Shown piece after piece: positions 25,909 to 35,717 of a stretch of DNA of 64,000 bases; position 1 is the first letter of the stretch, and each line of letters begins with the position of its first letter. The stretch is from Hamadaea flava. Lineage in GTDB: Bacteria > Actinomycetota > Actinomycetes > Mycobacteriales > Micromonosporaceae. The position numbers and the translations under genes are program-made. The notes beneath the pieces were generated by a model. The model was given only the letters and a program-made list of their open reading frames with translations. It was not told where the DNA came from and searched no databases. The stretch is taken from positions 6,076,001 through 6,140,000 of the forward strand of contig NZ_JAMZDZ010000001.1 of NCBI RefSeq assembly GCF_024172085.1, written 5' to 3'.

Positions 25909-26386
25909 TCACGCTGACGGACAACGGATACGAGTAGAGCGTTCCCTCGTTGGCCTTGAGACCCGCGACCACCCCGAAGATCACGGCGATGAGGATGGCC
26001 ACCGGCAGCGTGAAGAAGCCGATGAACGCGCAGAACAGCACGTAGCTCAGCACCGAGACGATGGCCCACAGGCCCTGGAAGTTCAGTGCGGCGAGGGCGT
26101 GCGCCCGGACCGTGGGCGATTCGTTGCCCTTGACGAGCATGGCGATCAGCGGGGGGACCCAGCCGAGCCAGCCACCGCTGATCAGGGCGGCGCCCGCGCC
26201 ACCGAAGTGGGCGATCAGCGCCCACATCTTCTCGTCCTGGTTGGCATAGCCGACCGGTGCGACCTGACCGGCGATCGGCGGAGGCGGCGTGGAGCCCGTC
26301 ACCGGGGGAGGCGGCGGCGCGTCGTATTGGGGGGCGGCCGGCGGCTCGGGGTCCGGCGTCCCCGGAGGGGTGGGGGTTTCACTCAT
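25901..26386 (-). CDS. DUF4870 (Tic20-like) membrane protein
   Basis: The product is 161 residues from ATG 26386. A Pro-rich cytoplasmic head (about 60 residues) precedes the DUF4870 core: DEKMWALIAHFGG, PPLIAMLVKG, VRAHALAALNFQ and further membrane helices, four in all. HALAALNFQ is the family hallmark. Function is unknown; members are small integral membrane proteins. It overlaps the end of hemW and is divergent from the hrcA operon. Confidence 0.88.
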   Translation of the reverse strand: MSETPTPPGTPDPEPPAAPQYDAPPPPPVTGSTPPPPIAGQVAPVGYANQDEKMWALIAHFGGAGAALISGGWLGWVPPLIAMLVKGNESPTVRAHALAALNFQGLWAIVSVLSYVLFCAFIGFFTLPVAILIAVIFGVVAGLKANEGTLYSYPLSVSVIK

Positions 26387-26578
26387 GCGCGACACGGTAA
26401 GCCCACAGATCAATATCCGCCAGAGCTCGCATTCGACCGGTTGGCGACACTAAGGCGGCCAAATGTCCAGACTATCGTCGCCGGTAGACGTGCAGCCGGA
26501 CGATTTCGACAGCTTCGTCACTCATGGTGGTCAAGGGGCGATACAGCGCTCCGCCGAGGGAGACGAACGGCCGGTAAA

Positions 26579-26605
26579 CTGGCACTCGCGGCGTACGAGT
26601 GCCAG
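26579..26605. promoter_or_regulatory. CIRCE operator (HrcA binding site)
   Basis: CTGGCACTC, nine bases, GAGTGCCAG: a perfect 9-bp inverted repeat with the canonical N9 spacer, 67 bases before hrcA. The sequence TAAACT directly overlapping its left edge (26575–26580) fits a -10 box, so bound HrcA would block transcription. It predicts autoregulated heat-shock control of hrcA–dnaJ–rsmE. Confidence 0.95.
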
Positions 26606-26672
26606 AATCGAGCCGCAGCCCGACCCTCCCCGGGGCCGGGGGCCCGACCACGGAGGGCAGGGAGGTGCGCCG

Positions 26673-27692
26673 GTGGGACTCGACGATCGCAAGCTCGACG
26701 TGCTGCGCGCCATCATCGAGGACTACGTGTCGACCCAGGAGCCGGTCGGCAGCAAGTCCCTGGTGGAGCGGCACTCACTAGGCGTCTCCCCGGCGACCGT
26801 GCGCAACGACATGGCCGTCCTCGAGGAGGAGGGCTACATCCGGCAGCCGCACACCAGCGCCGGGCGTGTCCCGACCGACGCCGGCTACCGCCTCTTCGTG
26901 GACCGGCTGTCGAAGATCAAGCCGCTCTCCCCGGCCGAACGCCGGGCGATCGAGCGCTTCCTGCTCGGCGCGGTCGACCTCGACGACGTCGTCCACCGGA
27001 CGGTCCGCCTGCTGGCCCAGCTGACGCGGCAGGTCGCGGTCGTGCAGTACCCGTCGCTGTCCCGGTCCAAGGTGCGGCACCTGGAGTTGGTGCCCTTGTC
27101 GACCACGCGGATGATGTTGGTGATGATCACCGACACCGGCCGGGTCGAGCAGCGCCAGGTCGACATCCCCGGCACACTGCCCGCCGAGGACGTACTGGAG
27201 CTGCGTCGCATCATCAACGCCAAGCTCGGCGGTCAGCCGCTGACGCAGACCCCGCCGTTGGTCCAGACACTGGTCGAGGAGGTCGCGGAGGAGCTGCGGC
27301 CGGCCATGACCACGCTGGCCACCGTGCTGCTGGAGACCCTGGTCGAGCGACACGAGGAACGGATCGCGCTCGCCGGCACGGCGAACTTGACCCGCGCGAG
27401 CATGCTGGACTTCGCCGGGTCGATCCGGCCGGTGCTCGAAGCCCTGGAAGAGGAGGTCATCCTCCTCAAGCTGGTCGGCGAGCAGTCCGGTTCCACGCGG
27501 GTCAGCATCGGCGACGAGAATGAGTACGCCGATCTGCGCGCCACCTCCATCGTGAGCACCGGATACGGACCGGGCGGGCAGATCGTCGGCGGGATGGGCG
27601 TACTCGGCCCGACCCGGATGGACTACCCCGGCACGATCGCGACCGTCCGGGCAGTGGCCCGATACGTGGGCGACCTACTCGCACAGAACTGA
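26673..27692 (+). CDS. hrcA: Heat-inducible transcriptional repressor HrcA
   Basis: The product is 339 residues from GTG 26673 behind GGGAGG. An N-terminal winged helix ([20 protein letters not shown] … [17 protein letters not shown]) is followed by the GAF-like dimerisation domain. HrcA binds CIRCE; a perfect CIRCE lies upstream. The frame is open further upstream, but that part contains the CIRCE and cannot be the coding start. dnaJ follows after ten bases. Confidence 0.97.
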   Translation: MGLDDRKLDVLRAIIEDYVSTQEPVGSKSLVERHSLGVSPATVRNDMAVLEEEGYIRQPHTSAGRVPTDAGYRLFVDRLSKIKPLSPAERRAIERFLLGAVDLDDVVHRTVRLLAQLTRQVAVVQYPSLSRSKVRHLELVPLSTTRMMLVMITDTGRVEQRQVDIPGTLPAEDVLELRRIINAKLGGQPLTQTPPLVQTLVEEVAEELRPAMTTLATVLLETLVERHEERIALAGTANLTRASMLDFAGSIRPVLEALEEEVILLKLVGEQSGSTRVSIGDENEYADLRATSIVSTGYGPGGQIVGGMGVLGPTRMDYPGTIATVRAVARYVGDLLAQN

Positions 27693-27702
27693 AGAGGATC
27701 AC

Positions 27703-28836
27703 GTGGCCAAGGACTACTACGGCATCCTGGGCGTGCCCAAGGACGCCACCGCGGACGACATCAAGCGCGCCTATCGGAAGCTGGCACGCCAATACCACCC
27801 TGATGTCAACCCGGACCCCGAGGCGCAGGACCGCTTCAAGGAGATCAACGCCGCGTACGAGGTCCTGTCGGACGATCACAAGCGGCAGATCGTCGACCTC
27901 GGCGGCGACCCGCTCGCGCCCGGTGGCGGCGGCATGGGCGGTCCCGGCGGGCCGGGCGGCCCCTTCGTCGGCTTCCAGGACATCATGGACGCCTTCTTCG
28001 GCGGTGCGACCGCACGTGGGCCGCGGCCTCGCGTACGGCCGGGGGCGGACGCCATCATCCGGCTCGACCTGGAGCTGCAGGAGACCGCGTTCGGCGTCGA
28101 GGCCCCGCTCACCGTGGACACCGCGGTGCTCTGCTCGACCTGTTCGGGTGCGGGGACGGCGGCGGGTACGCATCCGGTGACCTGCGACATCTGTCACGGT
28201 AAGGGCGAGGTGCAGTCGGTTCAGCGCACCTTCCTCGGCCAGGTCGTCTCGACCCGCCCGTGCTCGGCCTGCCAGGGCTTCGGCACCACCATCCCGCACC
28301 CCTGCGCCACCTGCGGCGGTGAGGGCCGGGTGCGTACGCGCCGGACGCTGACCGTGAAGATCCCGGCCGGGGTCGAGGACGGCATGCGTATCCGGCTCGC
28401 GCAGCAGGGTGAGGTCGGCCCCGGCGGCGGCCAGCCCGGCGACCTCTACGTCGAGATCCACGAGCGGCCGCACGACGTCTTCGCCCGCAAGGGCAACGAC
28501 CTGCACTGCAAGGTGACCGTGCCGATGACGGCGGCGGCGCTGGGCACCCGGCTGACCATAAAGACCCTCGACACCGAGGAACAGGTCGACGTCAAGGCGG
28601 GAACACAGGCCGGCGCCACCGTCCGGATCAAGGGCCGGGGTGTGCCGCACCTGCGTGGCAGCGCCCGTGGCGACCTGTTCGTGCACCTCGACGTGCGGAC
28701 GCCGACGAAGATCACGCCCGAGCAGGAGAAGATGCTGCGCGACTTCGCCAAGTCGCGGGGCGAGGAGATGGCCGAGCTGGCCAAGCAGACCGGCGGCTTC
28801 TTCAGCTCGCTGCGCAACGCGTTCAACGGCCACTGA
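27703..28836 (+). CDS. dnaJ: Chaperone DnaJ (DnaJ2 type)
   Basis: The product is 377 residues from GTG 27703. It has a J-domain ([20 protein letters not shown] with the HPD motif in YHPDVN) and a Gly-rich stretch ([13 protein letters not shown]). The cysteine-rich zinc domain has four CxxCxG-type repeats ([32 protein letters not shown]). The C-terminal substrate-binding domain follows. It is the partner of DnaK, located elsewhere. It is in operon with hrcA; rsmE follows three bases after the stop. Confidence 0.97.
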   Translation: MAKDYYGILGVPKDATADDIKRAYRKLARQYHPDVNPDPEAQDRFKEINAAYEVLSDDHKRQIVDLGGDPLAPGGGGMGGPGGPGGPFVGFQDIMDAFFGGATARGPRPRVRPGADAIIRLDLELQETAFGVEAPLTVDTAVLCSTCSGAGTAAGTHPVTCDICHGKGEVQSVQRTFLGQVVSTRPCSACQGFGTTIPHPCATCGGEGRVRTRRTLTVKIPAGVEDGMRIRLAQQGEVGPGGGQPGDLYVEIHERPHDVFARKGNDLHCKVTVPMTAAALGTRLTIKTLDTEEQVDVKAGTQAGATVRIKGRGVPHLRGSARGDLFVHLDVRTPTKITPEQEKMLRDFAKSRGEEMAELAKQTGGFFSSLRNAFNGH

Positions 28837-28839
28837 GCG

Positions 28840-29571
28840 GTGAGCAGGCCGCTGTTCCTGGTCGACGCGCTGCCCGCGATCGGACGGTTCGTCCTGGAAG
28901 GTGCGGAAGGCCGGCACGCCGCCGATGTGCAGCGGCTCCAGCCGGGCGAGGAGTTGCTGCTCGGCGACGGGCTCGGCGGCCTCGCCCCGGCCACGGTCGT
29001 CTCTGCGAGCAAGGGCTCGTTGCTGCTCGATGTGGGGGCGGTCGCGCGTACTGAGCCGCCGCAGCCGCGACTGGTCGTCGCGCAGGGTCTGGCCAAGGGC
29101 GATCGCGGGGAACTCGCGGTGCAGGCGATGACCGAGGTCGGCGTCGACGAGATCCTGCCCTGGGCGGCCGCCCGCAGCGTCACCCAGTGGCGCGGCGATC
29201 GGGGGGCCAAGTCCCGCGACAAGTGGGCGGCCACCGCCCGCGAAGCGGCCAAACAGGCCCGCCGCGCGTGGGTCCCGGCCGTGGGCGGCACACCCGACGT
29301 CTCGACGAAGAACCTCGCCGCGCGCATGGCCGCCGGCTCCGCGTTCGTCCTTCATGAGGAGGCAGTCGTACGCCTGGCGGCCGTCGACCTGCCGGACACC
29401 GGTGACCTGATCCTGGTCGTCGGGCCCGAAGGCGGCGTGGCCCCGGCCGAACTCGCCGCGTTCACCGAGGCCGGGGCGGTGCCGGTGCGGCTGGGCGACA
29501 ACGTGCTGCGTACGTCGACAGCGGGGGTGGCCGCGATCAGCCTGCTGAACACCCGTCTCGGGCGTTGGTGA
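28840..29571 (+). CDS. rsmE: 16S rRNA (uracil1498-N3)-methyltransferase
   Basis: The product is 243 residues with a GTG start. An N-terminal PUA-like domain (RFVLEGAEGRHAADVQRLQ) precedes the SPOUT methyltransferase fold. AQGLAKGDRGELAVQAMTEVG, ILVVGPEGGVAPAEL and VRLGDNVLRTSTAGVAA are signatures of the trefoil-knot SAM site. It methylates 16S rRNA in the 30S subunit. It is third in the CIRCE-controlled operon. Confidence 0.96.
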   Translation: MSRPLFLVDALPAIGRFVLEGAEGRHAADVQRLQPGEELLLGDGLGGLAPATVVSASKGSLLLDVGAVARTEPPQPRLVVAQGLAKGDRGELAVQAMTEVGVDEILPWAAARSVTQWRGDRGAKSRDKWAATAREAAKQARRAWVPAVGGTPDVSTKNLAARMAAGSAFVLHEEAVVRLAAVDLPDTGDLILVVGPEGGVAPAELAAFTEAGAVPVRLGDNVLRTSTAGVAAISLLNTRLGRW

Positions 29572-29582
29572 GGCTCTGCAAC

Positions 29583-29596
29583 TGCAAACGATTGCA
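29583..29596. promoter_or_regulatory. LacI-type operator before the pectinase gene
   Basis: TGCAAACGATTGCA has the arms TGCAA/TTGCA around a CG centre and fits the general LacI/GalR-family operator pattern TGNAANCGNTTNCA. It lies 125 bases before the pectinase ATG, in the only gap between rsmE and that gene. The regulator gene is not in the window. Confidence 0.6.
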
Positions 29597-29720
29597 AACT
29601 CCGACGACCTAGTCAGGTATGCCGCATCCATCAGCGGCGATCGACGCGATCAAGTTATTCGATATATCTGCATGTGCAGAATTATTGGTGGTCTCGGCCG
29701 GCTTTCGTAACGTGCTCGGC

Positions 29721-31964
29721 ATGCGTACGACACGTCTGGTGCTCGCCCTCTCGCTCGTCGCCCTGGGGCTGACCGGAGTCGCCGAACCCGCCGCCGCCCA
29801 AGGACCCCAGGCCGGTCCGGGACGGGAGGCCTTGGCCGCCAAGGACGGCTGGGCATCGGCCACGACGGGGACGACCGGCGGGGGAGCGGCCGACGCCGCG
29901 CACACCTTCGTCGTCCACGACCGGGCCGGTCTGCTCGCCGCGCTCGGCGACGGCGCCGACAGCGCGCCCCGGATGGTGTACGTGGCCGGCAAGGTCGACG
30001 GCGACGCCGCCCCGGACGGCTGCGCGAAGTACGCCGACCCCGGCTACACCCGCGAGGCCTACCTGGCGGCGTACGACCCGGCGGTGTGGGGCCGGGCGGC
30101 CAAGCCCAGCGGCCCGCTGGAGACGGCGCGGGCGGCCTCCCAGGCGAACCAGTCGGCCGAGACGAAGATCCGGGTCTACGGCAACACCACGATCTACGGC
30201 CTCGGCGGCGGCGCCCGCCTGTCCGGGACGAACCTGATGCTCAGCGCGGCCGACAACGTCGTGATCCGCAACCTGGACATCGAGGCCCCGGTCGACTGCT
30301 TCCCGAGCTGGGATCCGACCGACGGCGCCGAGGGCAACTGGAACTCCGAGTACGACGCGATCACGCTCACCTACGCCTCGACGCACGTCTGGATCGACCA
30401 CAACTCGTTCAGCGACGGCCGCTATCCGGACTCGGCACAGCCGCTCTACTTCGGACGGCCATATCAATGGCACGACGGGCTCGTCGACCTGATTCGCGGC
30501 AGCGACTTCGTGACGATGTCGTGGAACGTCTTCGTCGACCACGACAAGACCCACCTGATCGGCAACACGGACAAGACGACCAACGGCGACGAGGGCAAGC
30601 TGCACGTCACCATTCACCACAACGTCTACCGCAACTCCGGACAGCGTGTGCCCCGCGTACGCTTCGGCCAGGTCGACGTCTACGACAACCTGTATCAGGT
30701 CACCGACCCGGACGCGTACTCCTACAGCTGGGGCGTCGGCGTCAGTTCGGCCATCGTCGCGCAGCACAACGCCTTCGAACTGCCGGACGGAGTCGACCCC
30801 GCGAAGGTCATCAAGTACTGGAAGGGCACGGCGATCACCGCGTCCGACAACCTCGTCAACGGCGTCGTCGTGGATCTGCTCTCGGCGTACAACTCGGCGA
30901 ATGTGGACCAGCTCGGCGCGGACGCCGGGTGGACCCCAGCCCTGCGTGCCACCGTGCACGCTCCCACCCAGCTGGCGCGAGTCCTCCGCGACCTTGCCGG
31001 AGCGGGCCGCGCGGGGCGCGAGGAGACGATCACCGTCGACCCGCGCGGTGAGTTCCCGACCGTCCAGGCCGCAGTGGACGCGGCGCCCACCGGCAGCCCC
31101 ACCCGCGTCACCATCCGAGTACGCCCCGGGGTGTACCGCGGCGTGGTGACGGTTCCGGCCGACAAGCCGAATCTCGCTATCGTCGGTACGACGGGCCGAG
31201 CCCGTGACGTGGTGATCGTCGAGAACCACTGCAACGGCTGCCTCAAGCCCGACGGCACGACGTACGGCACCACGGGAAGCGCGACGGTCACCCTGAAAGG
31301 CGACGGCTTCGTGGCCCGCGACCTGACCTTCGCCAACGACTTCGACGAGGCCGCGCACCCCGAGATCAGCAGTAAGCAGGCCGTCGCGGTGAAGACGACC
31401 GGTGACCGGATCCTCTTCGACGACGTGCGGTTCCTCGGCAACCAGGACACGCTGTACGTGGACACCTCCGTGGTCACCTCGACCGCACGGGTCTACGTCC
31501 GAGACTCCTATATAGAAGGAGATGTCGACTTCATCTTCGGCCGCGCCACCGCCGTCTTCGACCACGTACGCATCCACGGCCTCGACCGCGGGCTGAACCC
31601 GGCGGGCTACTTCACCGCGGCCAGCACGCAGCTGTTCAACCCGCACGGCTTCCTGATCATCCACTCGACGCTGACCAGCGACGCCCCGGCGCAGACCTAC
31701 TACCTCGGCCGGCCCTGGCACCCGAGCAACGACCCGAACGCCCAAGCTCAGGTCGTGATCCGGGAAAGCGGCCTGCCCGCCGCGATCAAGAGCACCCCGT
31801 GGACGGACATGTCCGGCTTCTCCTGGCGAGACGCCCGGTTCGCCGAGTACGCCACCACCGGACCCGGCGCCCTGGGCGATCCGGCCGACCGCCCCCAGCT
31901 CACCGACCCCGCCGCGTACACCGTCGCCACCTACCTCGGCGACTGGACCCCACCCCCCTGCTGA
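29721..31964 (+). CDS. Secreted bifunctional pectate lyase (PL1) – pectin methylesterase (CE8)
   Basis: The product is 747 residues from ATG 29721. A signal peptide (LVLALSLVALGLTGVAEPAAA) is present. Residues about 35–420 form a PL1 pectate lyase: HVWIDHNSFSDG (calcium site), FVDHDKTHLIGN and QRVPRVRFGQVDVYDN with the catalytic Arg. Residues about 435–747 form a CE8 pectin methylesterase: GNQDTLY, GDVDFIFGRA (catalytic Asp) and YLGRPWHP (Arg). One secreted chain would thus de-esterify pectin and cleave the product. It interrupts the otherwise conserved rsmE–HIT junction, suggesting later insertion. Confidence 0.94.
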   Translation: MRTTRLVLALSLVALGLTGVAEPAAAQGPQAGPGREALAAKDGWASATTGTTGGGAADAAHTFVVHDRAGLLAALGDGADSAPRMVYVAGKVDGDAAPDGCAKYADPGYTREAYLAAYDPAVWGRAAKPSGPLETARAASQANQSAETKIRVYGNTTIYGLGGGARLSGTNLMLSAADNVVIRNLDIEAPVDCFPSWDPTDGAEGNWNSEYDAITLTYASTHVWIDHNSFSDGRYPDSAQPLYFGRPYQWHDGLVDLIRGSDFVTMSWNVFVDHDKTHLIGNTDKTTNGDEGKLHVTIHHNVYRNSGQRVPRVRFGQVDVYDNLYQVTDPDAYSYSWGVGVSSAIVAQHNAFELPDGVDPAKVIKYWKGTAITASDNLVNGVVVDLLSAYNSANVDQLGADAGWTPALRATVHAPTQLARVLRDLAGAGRAGREETITVDPRGEFPTVQAAVDAAPTGSPTRVTIRVRPGVYRGVVTVPADKPNLAIVGTTGRARDVVIVENHCNGCLKPDGTTYGTTGSATVTLKGDGFVARDLTFANDFDEAAHPEISSKQAVAVKTTGDRILFDDVRFLGNQDTLYVDTSVVTSTARVYVRDSYIEGDVDFIFGRATAVFDHVRIHGLDRGLNPAGYFTAASTQLFNPHGFLIIHSTLTSDAPAQTYYLGRPWHPSNDPNAQAQVVIRESGLPAAIKSTPWTDMSGFSWRDARFAEYATTGPGALGDPADRPQLTDPAAYTVATYLGDWTPPPC

Positions 31965-32024
31965 CCCCCCGCCCCCCGCCCCCCGCCCCCCGCCCCCGCC
32001 CCCCGCCCCCGCCCCCCGCCCCCC
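31965..32024. repeat. C-tract array (CCCCCCG-type simple repeat)
   Basis: About 60 bases made almost only of runs of five or six C separated by single G, immediately after the pectinase stop codon. The minus strand therefore has many G-runs able to form G-quadruplexes. Confidence 0.9.
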
Positions 32025-32113
32025 TTTCCGCGCGATCATGAACTTGTGGTCGTGATCGACCGGCGTGTCGTGTCCGCGGCGCCCTGATCGATTCCCTGAG
32101 CTCGTGATCGACT
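32024..32113 (+). repeat. 90-bp dispersed intergenic element, copy A
   Basis: It begins CTTTCCGCGCGATCATGAAC and ends CTCGTGATCGACT. It aligns without gaps to the reverse complement of 50261–50350 with 76 of 90 identical positions; the central 23 bases starting TGATCGACCGGCG are identical. It sits between the C-tract and the HIT gene, 22 bp before the HIT start, so it must contain or flank that gene's promoter. Confidence 0.88.
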
Positions 32114-32135
32114 AGCGGGTCGTATATTGCTGAAC

Positions 32136-32477
32136 GTGACCGATTGCCTGTTCTGCCGGATCGTGGCGGGCGAGATCCCCGCGACCGTGGTGTACGAGAC
32201 CGACGCCGTGCTCGCCTTCCGCGACATCCGGCCCAAGGCGCCCGTGCACGTCCTGGTGATCACGAAGCAGCATTTCGACAGCGTGGTGGACCTTGGCGCC
32301 GATCCCGCCGCCGCGAGCGCGCTCATCGCCGCGGTCGGCGAGGTGGCGCGGGCCGAGGGCATCGTCGAGCCCGGCTTCCGGACGATCTTCAACACCGGTC
32401 CGGACAGCGGCATGGAGGTGGCGCACGTCCACGCCCACCTGCTGGCGGGCCGTTCCATGGGCGCGCTCGCCGGATGA
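32136..32477 (+). CDS. HIT-family nucleotide hydrolase/transferase (HINT type)
   Basis: The product is 113 residues from GTG 32136 (VTDCLFCRIVAGEIPA; TTG 32127 is an alternative). The histidine triad reads VAHVHAHLLAG. FCRIVAGEIPATVVYE and DIRPKAPVHVLVI are typical of HINT proteins, which hydrolyse purine nucleoside phosphoramidates. In actinobacteria this gene usually lies between rsmE and phoH, as here apart from the inserted genes. Confidence 0.93.
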   Translation: MTDCLFCRIVAGEIPATVVYETDAVLAFRDIRPKAPVHVLVITKQHFDSVVDLGADPAAASALIAAVGEVARAEGIVEPGFRTIFNTGPDSGMEVAHVHAHLLAGRSMGALAG

Positions 32478-32502
32478 TCAGCGGGGGCGCTATGGTCGCG
32501 GG

Positions 32503-33849
32503 ATGATCGACCAGCTCACCCGTTCGGTCCAGCGCTTGCAGGCCGAGGCCCGGATTCCCGCCCTGACCGTCGCGCTGCGCCGCAATGACCGTCCGCTGTG
32601 GATGATGGAGGTCGGCGAGTCGGGGACGAGCCGGCCGCTGGACTCGCGTACGCGGCTGCGCATCGGCTCGGTGACCAAGACGTTCACCGCCGTCCTCGTC
32701 CTGCAGGCCCGCGACGCCGGGCTGGTCGGGCTGGACGACCCGATCGGTACGCACCTGCCGATCCCCAAGCACGGCGAGCTGACCCTCCGCCGGCTGCTGA
32801 GTCACACCGCCGGGCTGCAACGGGAGCCGTTCGGCGACGTGTGGGACACGTTGCGCGTACCGGGGGCGGAGCAGTTCCTGGCCGATCTGGAGCGCGCCGA
32901 GGCGCTCTATCCGCAGTCTCGCCGCTTCCACTACTCCAACTTGGCGTACGCGCTGCTCGGGGCGGTCGCGGCGGAGAAGTTCGGCGCGTCGTGGCCCTCG
33001 CTGGTCGCCGACCGGATCACCAAGCCACTCGGCTTGGAGAGCATCGGCGCCGACGTCGACGCCCGATGCGCACAGGGGTTCCTAGTCGACCCGTATTCCG
33101 ATCACGCCCGGCGGGAGCCGTCGACGGACTTCGGGGTCTTCGGCCCGGCCGCGCAGCTGTGGGCGACGGCGGCCGACATGGCGACCTGGGGCGCCTTCCT
33201 CGCCGACCCGGCCTCGGTCGACCCCGACGGCCAGGTGCTGACCGCCTCGACGCTGCGGGAGATGCGCTGGCCGCACACCGTACGCGACGACGAACAGTGG
33301 ATCTCCGGGCTCGGGCTCGGCCTGATGGTCTACCCGCGGCCGCAGCGCGTACTGCACGTAGGCCACAACGGTGCGATGCCCGGCTTCCTGGCCGCCGTCT
33401 ACGGCCGTGCCGGCGGGCCCGACAACCCAGGCGGCGTCGGGGTGGCCGTGCTGGCCTCCTCGGGCACCGCCGACGACATCTTCCCGTTCACGCATGACCT
33501 GGTTGATCAGGCGCTCAGCGCCGACCCGCCGTCCATCGCGCCGTGGCGGCCGGGCGAGCCCGCTCCGGAGGCGTACCGGTCGGTGCTCGGGCGCTGGTGG
33601 GGCGAGGGCTACGAGCACGTCTTCCGGTGGTCCGACGGCCGCCTGACCGCCCGGGGCGCCGACGACCCCGTTGGTACGCCGCCGTCGGTGTTCGAGCCGG
33701 TGGAACGCGACGTTCTGCGTACGGTGTCCGGTCGTGAGGTCGGTGAGCTGCTTCGACTGCATCGCGACGAAGAGGGCGTGGTGACCCGGATGCACTGGGC
33801 GACCTACCGCTTCACCCGGGCTCAGGAGACCTTCGACGGCCAGTTCTGA
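32503..33849 (+). CDS. Serine hydrolase of the beta-lactamase/class C PBP fold
   Basis: The product is 448 residues, no signal peptide. Motifs: IGSVTKTFTA (SxxK nucleophile), HYSNLAYALLG (YxN) and HVGHNGAMPG (HxG). A C-terminal domain (about 350–448) with GRWWGEGYEHVFRW is a lipocalin-like DUF3471-type extension. The fold covers esterases, D-amino-acid peptidases and beta-lactamase-like enzymes; being cytoplasmic, an antibiotic-resistance role is unlikely. It starts 25 bp after the HIT gene and separates it from phoH. Confidence 0.88.
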   Translation: MIDQLTRSVQRLQAEARIPALTVALRRNDRPLWMMEVGESGTSRPLDSRTRLRIGSVTKTFTAVLVLQARDAGLVGLDDPIGTHLPIPKHGELTLRRLLSHTAGLQREPFGDVWDTLRVPGAEQFLADLERAEALYPQSRRFHYSNLAYALLGAVAAEKFGASWPSLVADRITKPLGLESIGADVDARCAQGFLVDPYSDHARREPSTDFGVFGPAAQLWATAADMATWGAFLADPASVDPDGQVLTASTLREMRWPHTVRDDEQWISGLGLGLMVYPRPQRVLHVGHNGAMPGFLAAVYGRAGGPDNPGGVGVAVLASSGTADDIFPFTHDLVDQALSADPPSIAPWRPGEPAPEAYRSVLGRWWGEGYEHVFRWSDGRLTARGADDPVGTPPSVFEPVERDVLRTVSGREVGELLRLHRDEEGVVTRMHWATYRFTRAQETFDGQF

Positions 33850-34080
33850 GCCACGACTTCCCACTGGCCCAGGCGGCGATCCGCGGTCCGGGCGGCGACC
33901 GGCGCGGCACCGGCGGCGACACGCCGGGGAATGCGGGCGCCGCCGTCGGCGTTTTCCTCCAGATCAAGGCGGGAATTCCGGTGGCGATGCCCGGTACCAT
34001 GGAATCCACCGGACGCCCTGAGTGACCGGAGTCGGCAGAGAGCACGGAGAGCAGGTGCGAGAAGGCCGTAGCGCCAGCCC

Positions 34081-35127
<1,047 letters not shown>

Positions 35128-35198
35128 GCACCACCGCGCGGCCCGGTCAGAGCCGGGCCGCCCGGGGTGCCGTCAGCCTCATGAAGGAAAATGACGAG

Positions 35199-35717
35199 AT
35201 GTCCATCGAGATCGCCAACGAGTCCGGCTTCGAGGTCGACGCCGACGAGATCGTCGCCGTCGCCCGGCACGCCCTCGACGAGATGGGCGTGAACCCGCTC
35301 GCCGAGCTGTCCGTGCTGCTGGTCGACGTCGACTACATGACCGAGCTGAACCATCGCTGGATGGGTGGCGACGGCCCCACCGACGTCCTGGCCTTCCCGA
35401 TGGACGAGGAGACGATCGACCACGGGCCCGCCGAGGGCCGGGCCGAGCCCGCGCTGCTCGGCGACATCGTGCTGTGCCCGGAGGTGGCCACCCGGCAGGC
35501 CGCCCAGTTCGGCTCGGACGACCCGCGGATGCGTCAGCCCGACGCGCCCGCCCCCACCCCTTCGCCCGACTACGCCATGGCCGACGAGCTGCAGATGCTG
35601 ACCGTCCACGGCGTACTGCACCTGCTCGGGTTCGACCACGCCGAGCCCGAGGAGGAACGCGAGATGTTCGGCCTGCAGGCCAAGCTGCTCAACAGTTGGC
35701 GGGGGCGCGGCCGCTGA
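35199..35717 (+). CDS. ybeY: Endoribonuclease YbeY (16S rRNA maturation)
   Basis: The product is 172 residues from ATG 35199 ([10 protein letters not shown]). An ATG six codons upstream is in frame but covers the GAAGGAAA ribosome site. The zinc motif [11 protein letters not shown] (HxxxHxxxxxH) is intact. [10 protein letters not shown] is the second hallmark. It processes the 16S rRNA 3' end and takes part in ribosome quality control. It overlaps corC by one base (TGATG). Confidence 0.96.
   Translation: MSIEIANESGFEVDADEIVAVARHALDEMGVNPLAELSVLLVDVDYMTELNHRWMGGDGPTDVLAFPMDEETIDHGPAEGRAEPALLGDIVLCPEVATRQAAQFGSDDPRMRQPDAPAPTPSPDYAMADELQMLTVHGVLHLLGFDHAEPEEEREMFGLQAKLLNSWRGRGR

Noticed and set aside
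29682-32039. 785-codon minus-strand frame opposite the pectinase gene
   Set aside because: Shadow frame: it mirrors the pectinase coding sequence, has no recognisable domain, and its first codons fall in the C-tract (poly-Gly start).
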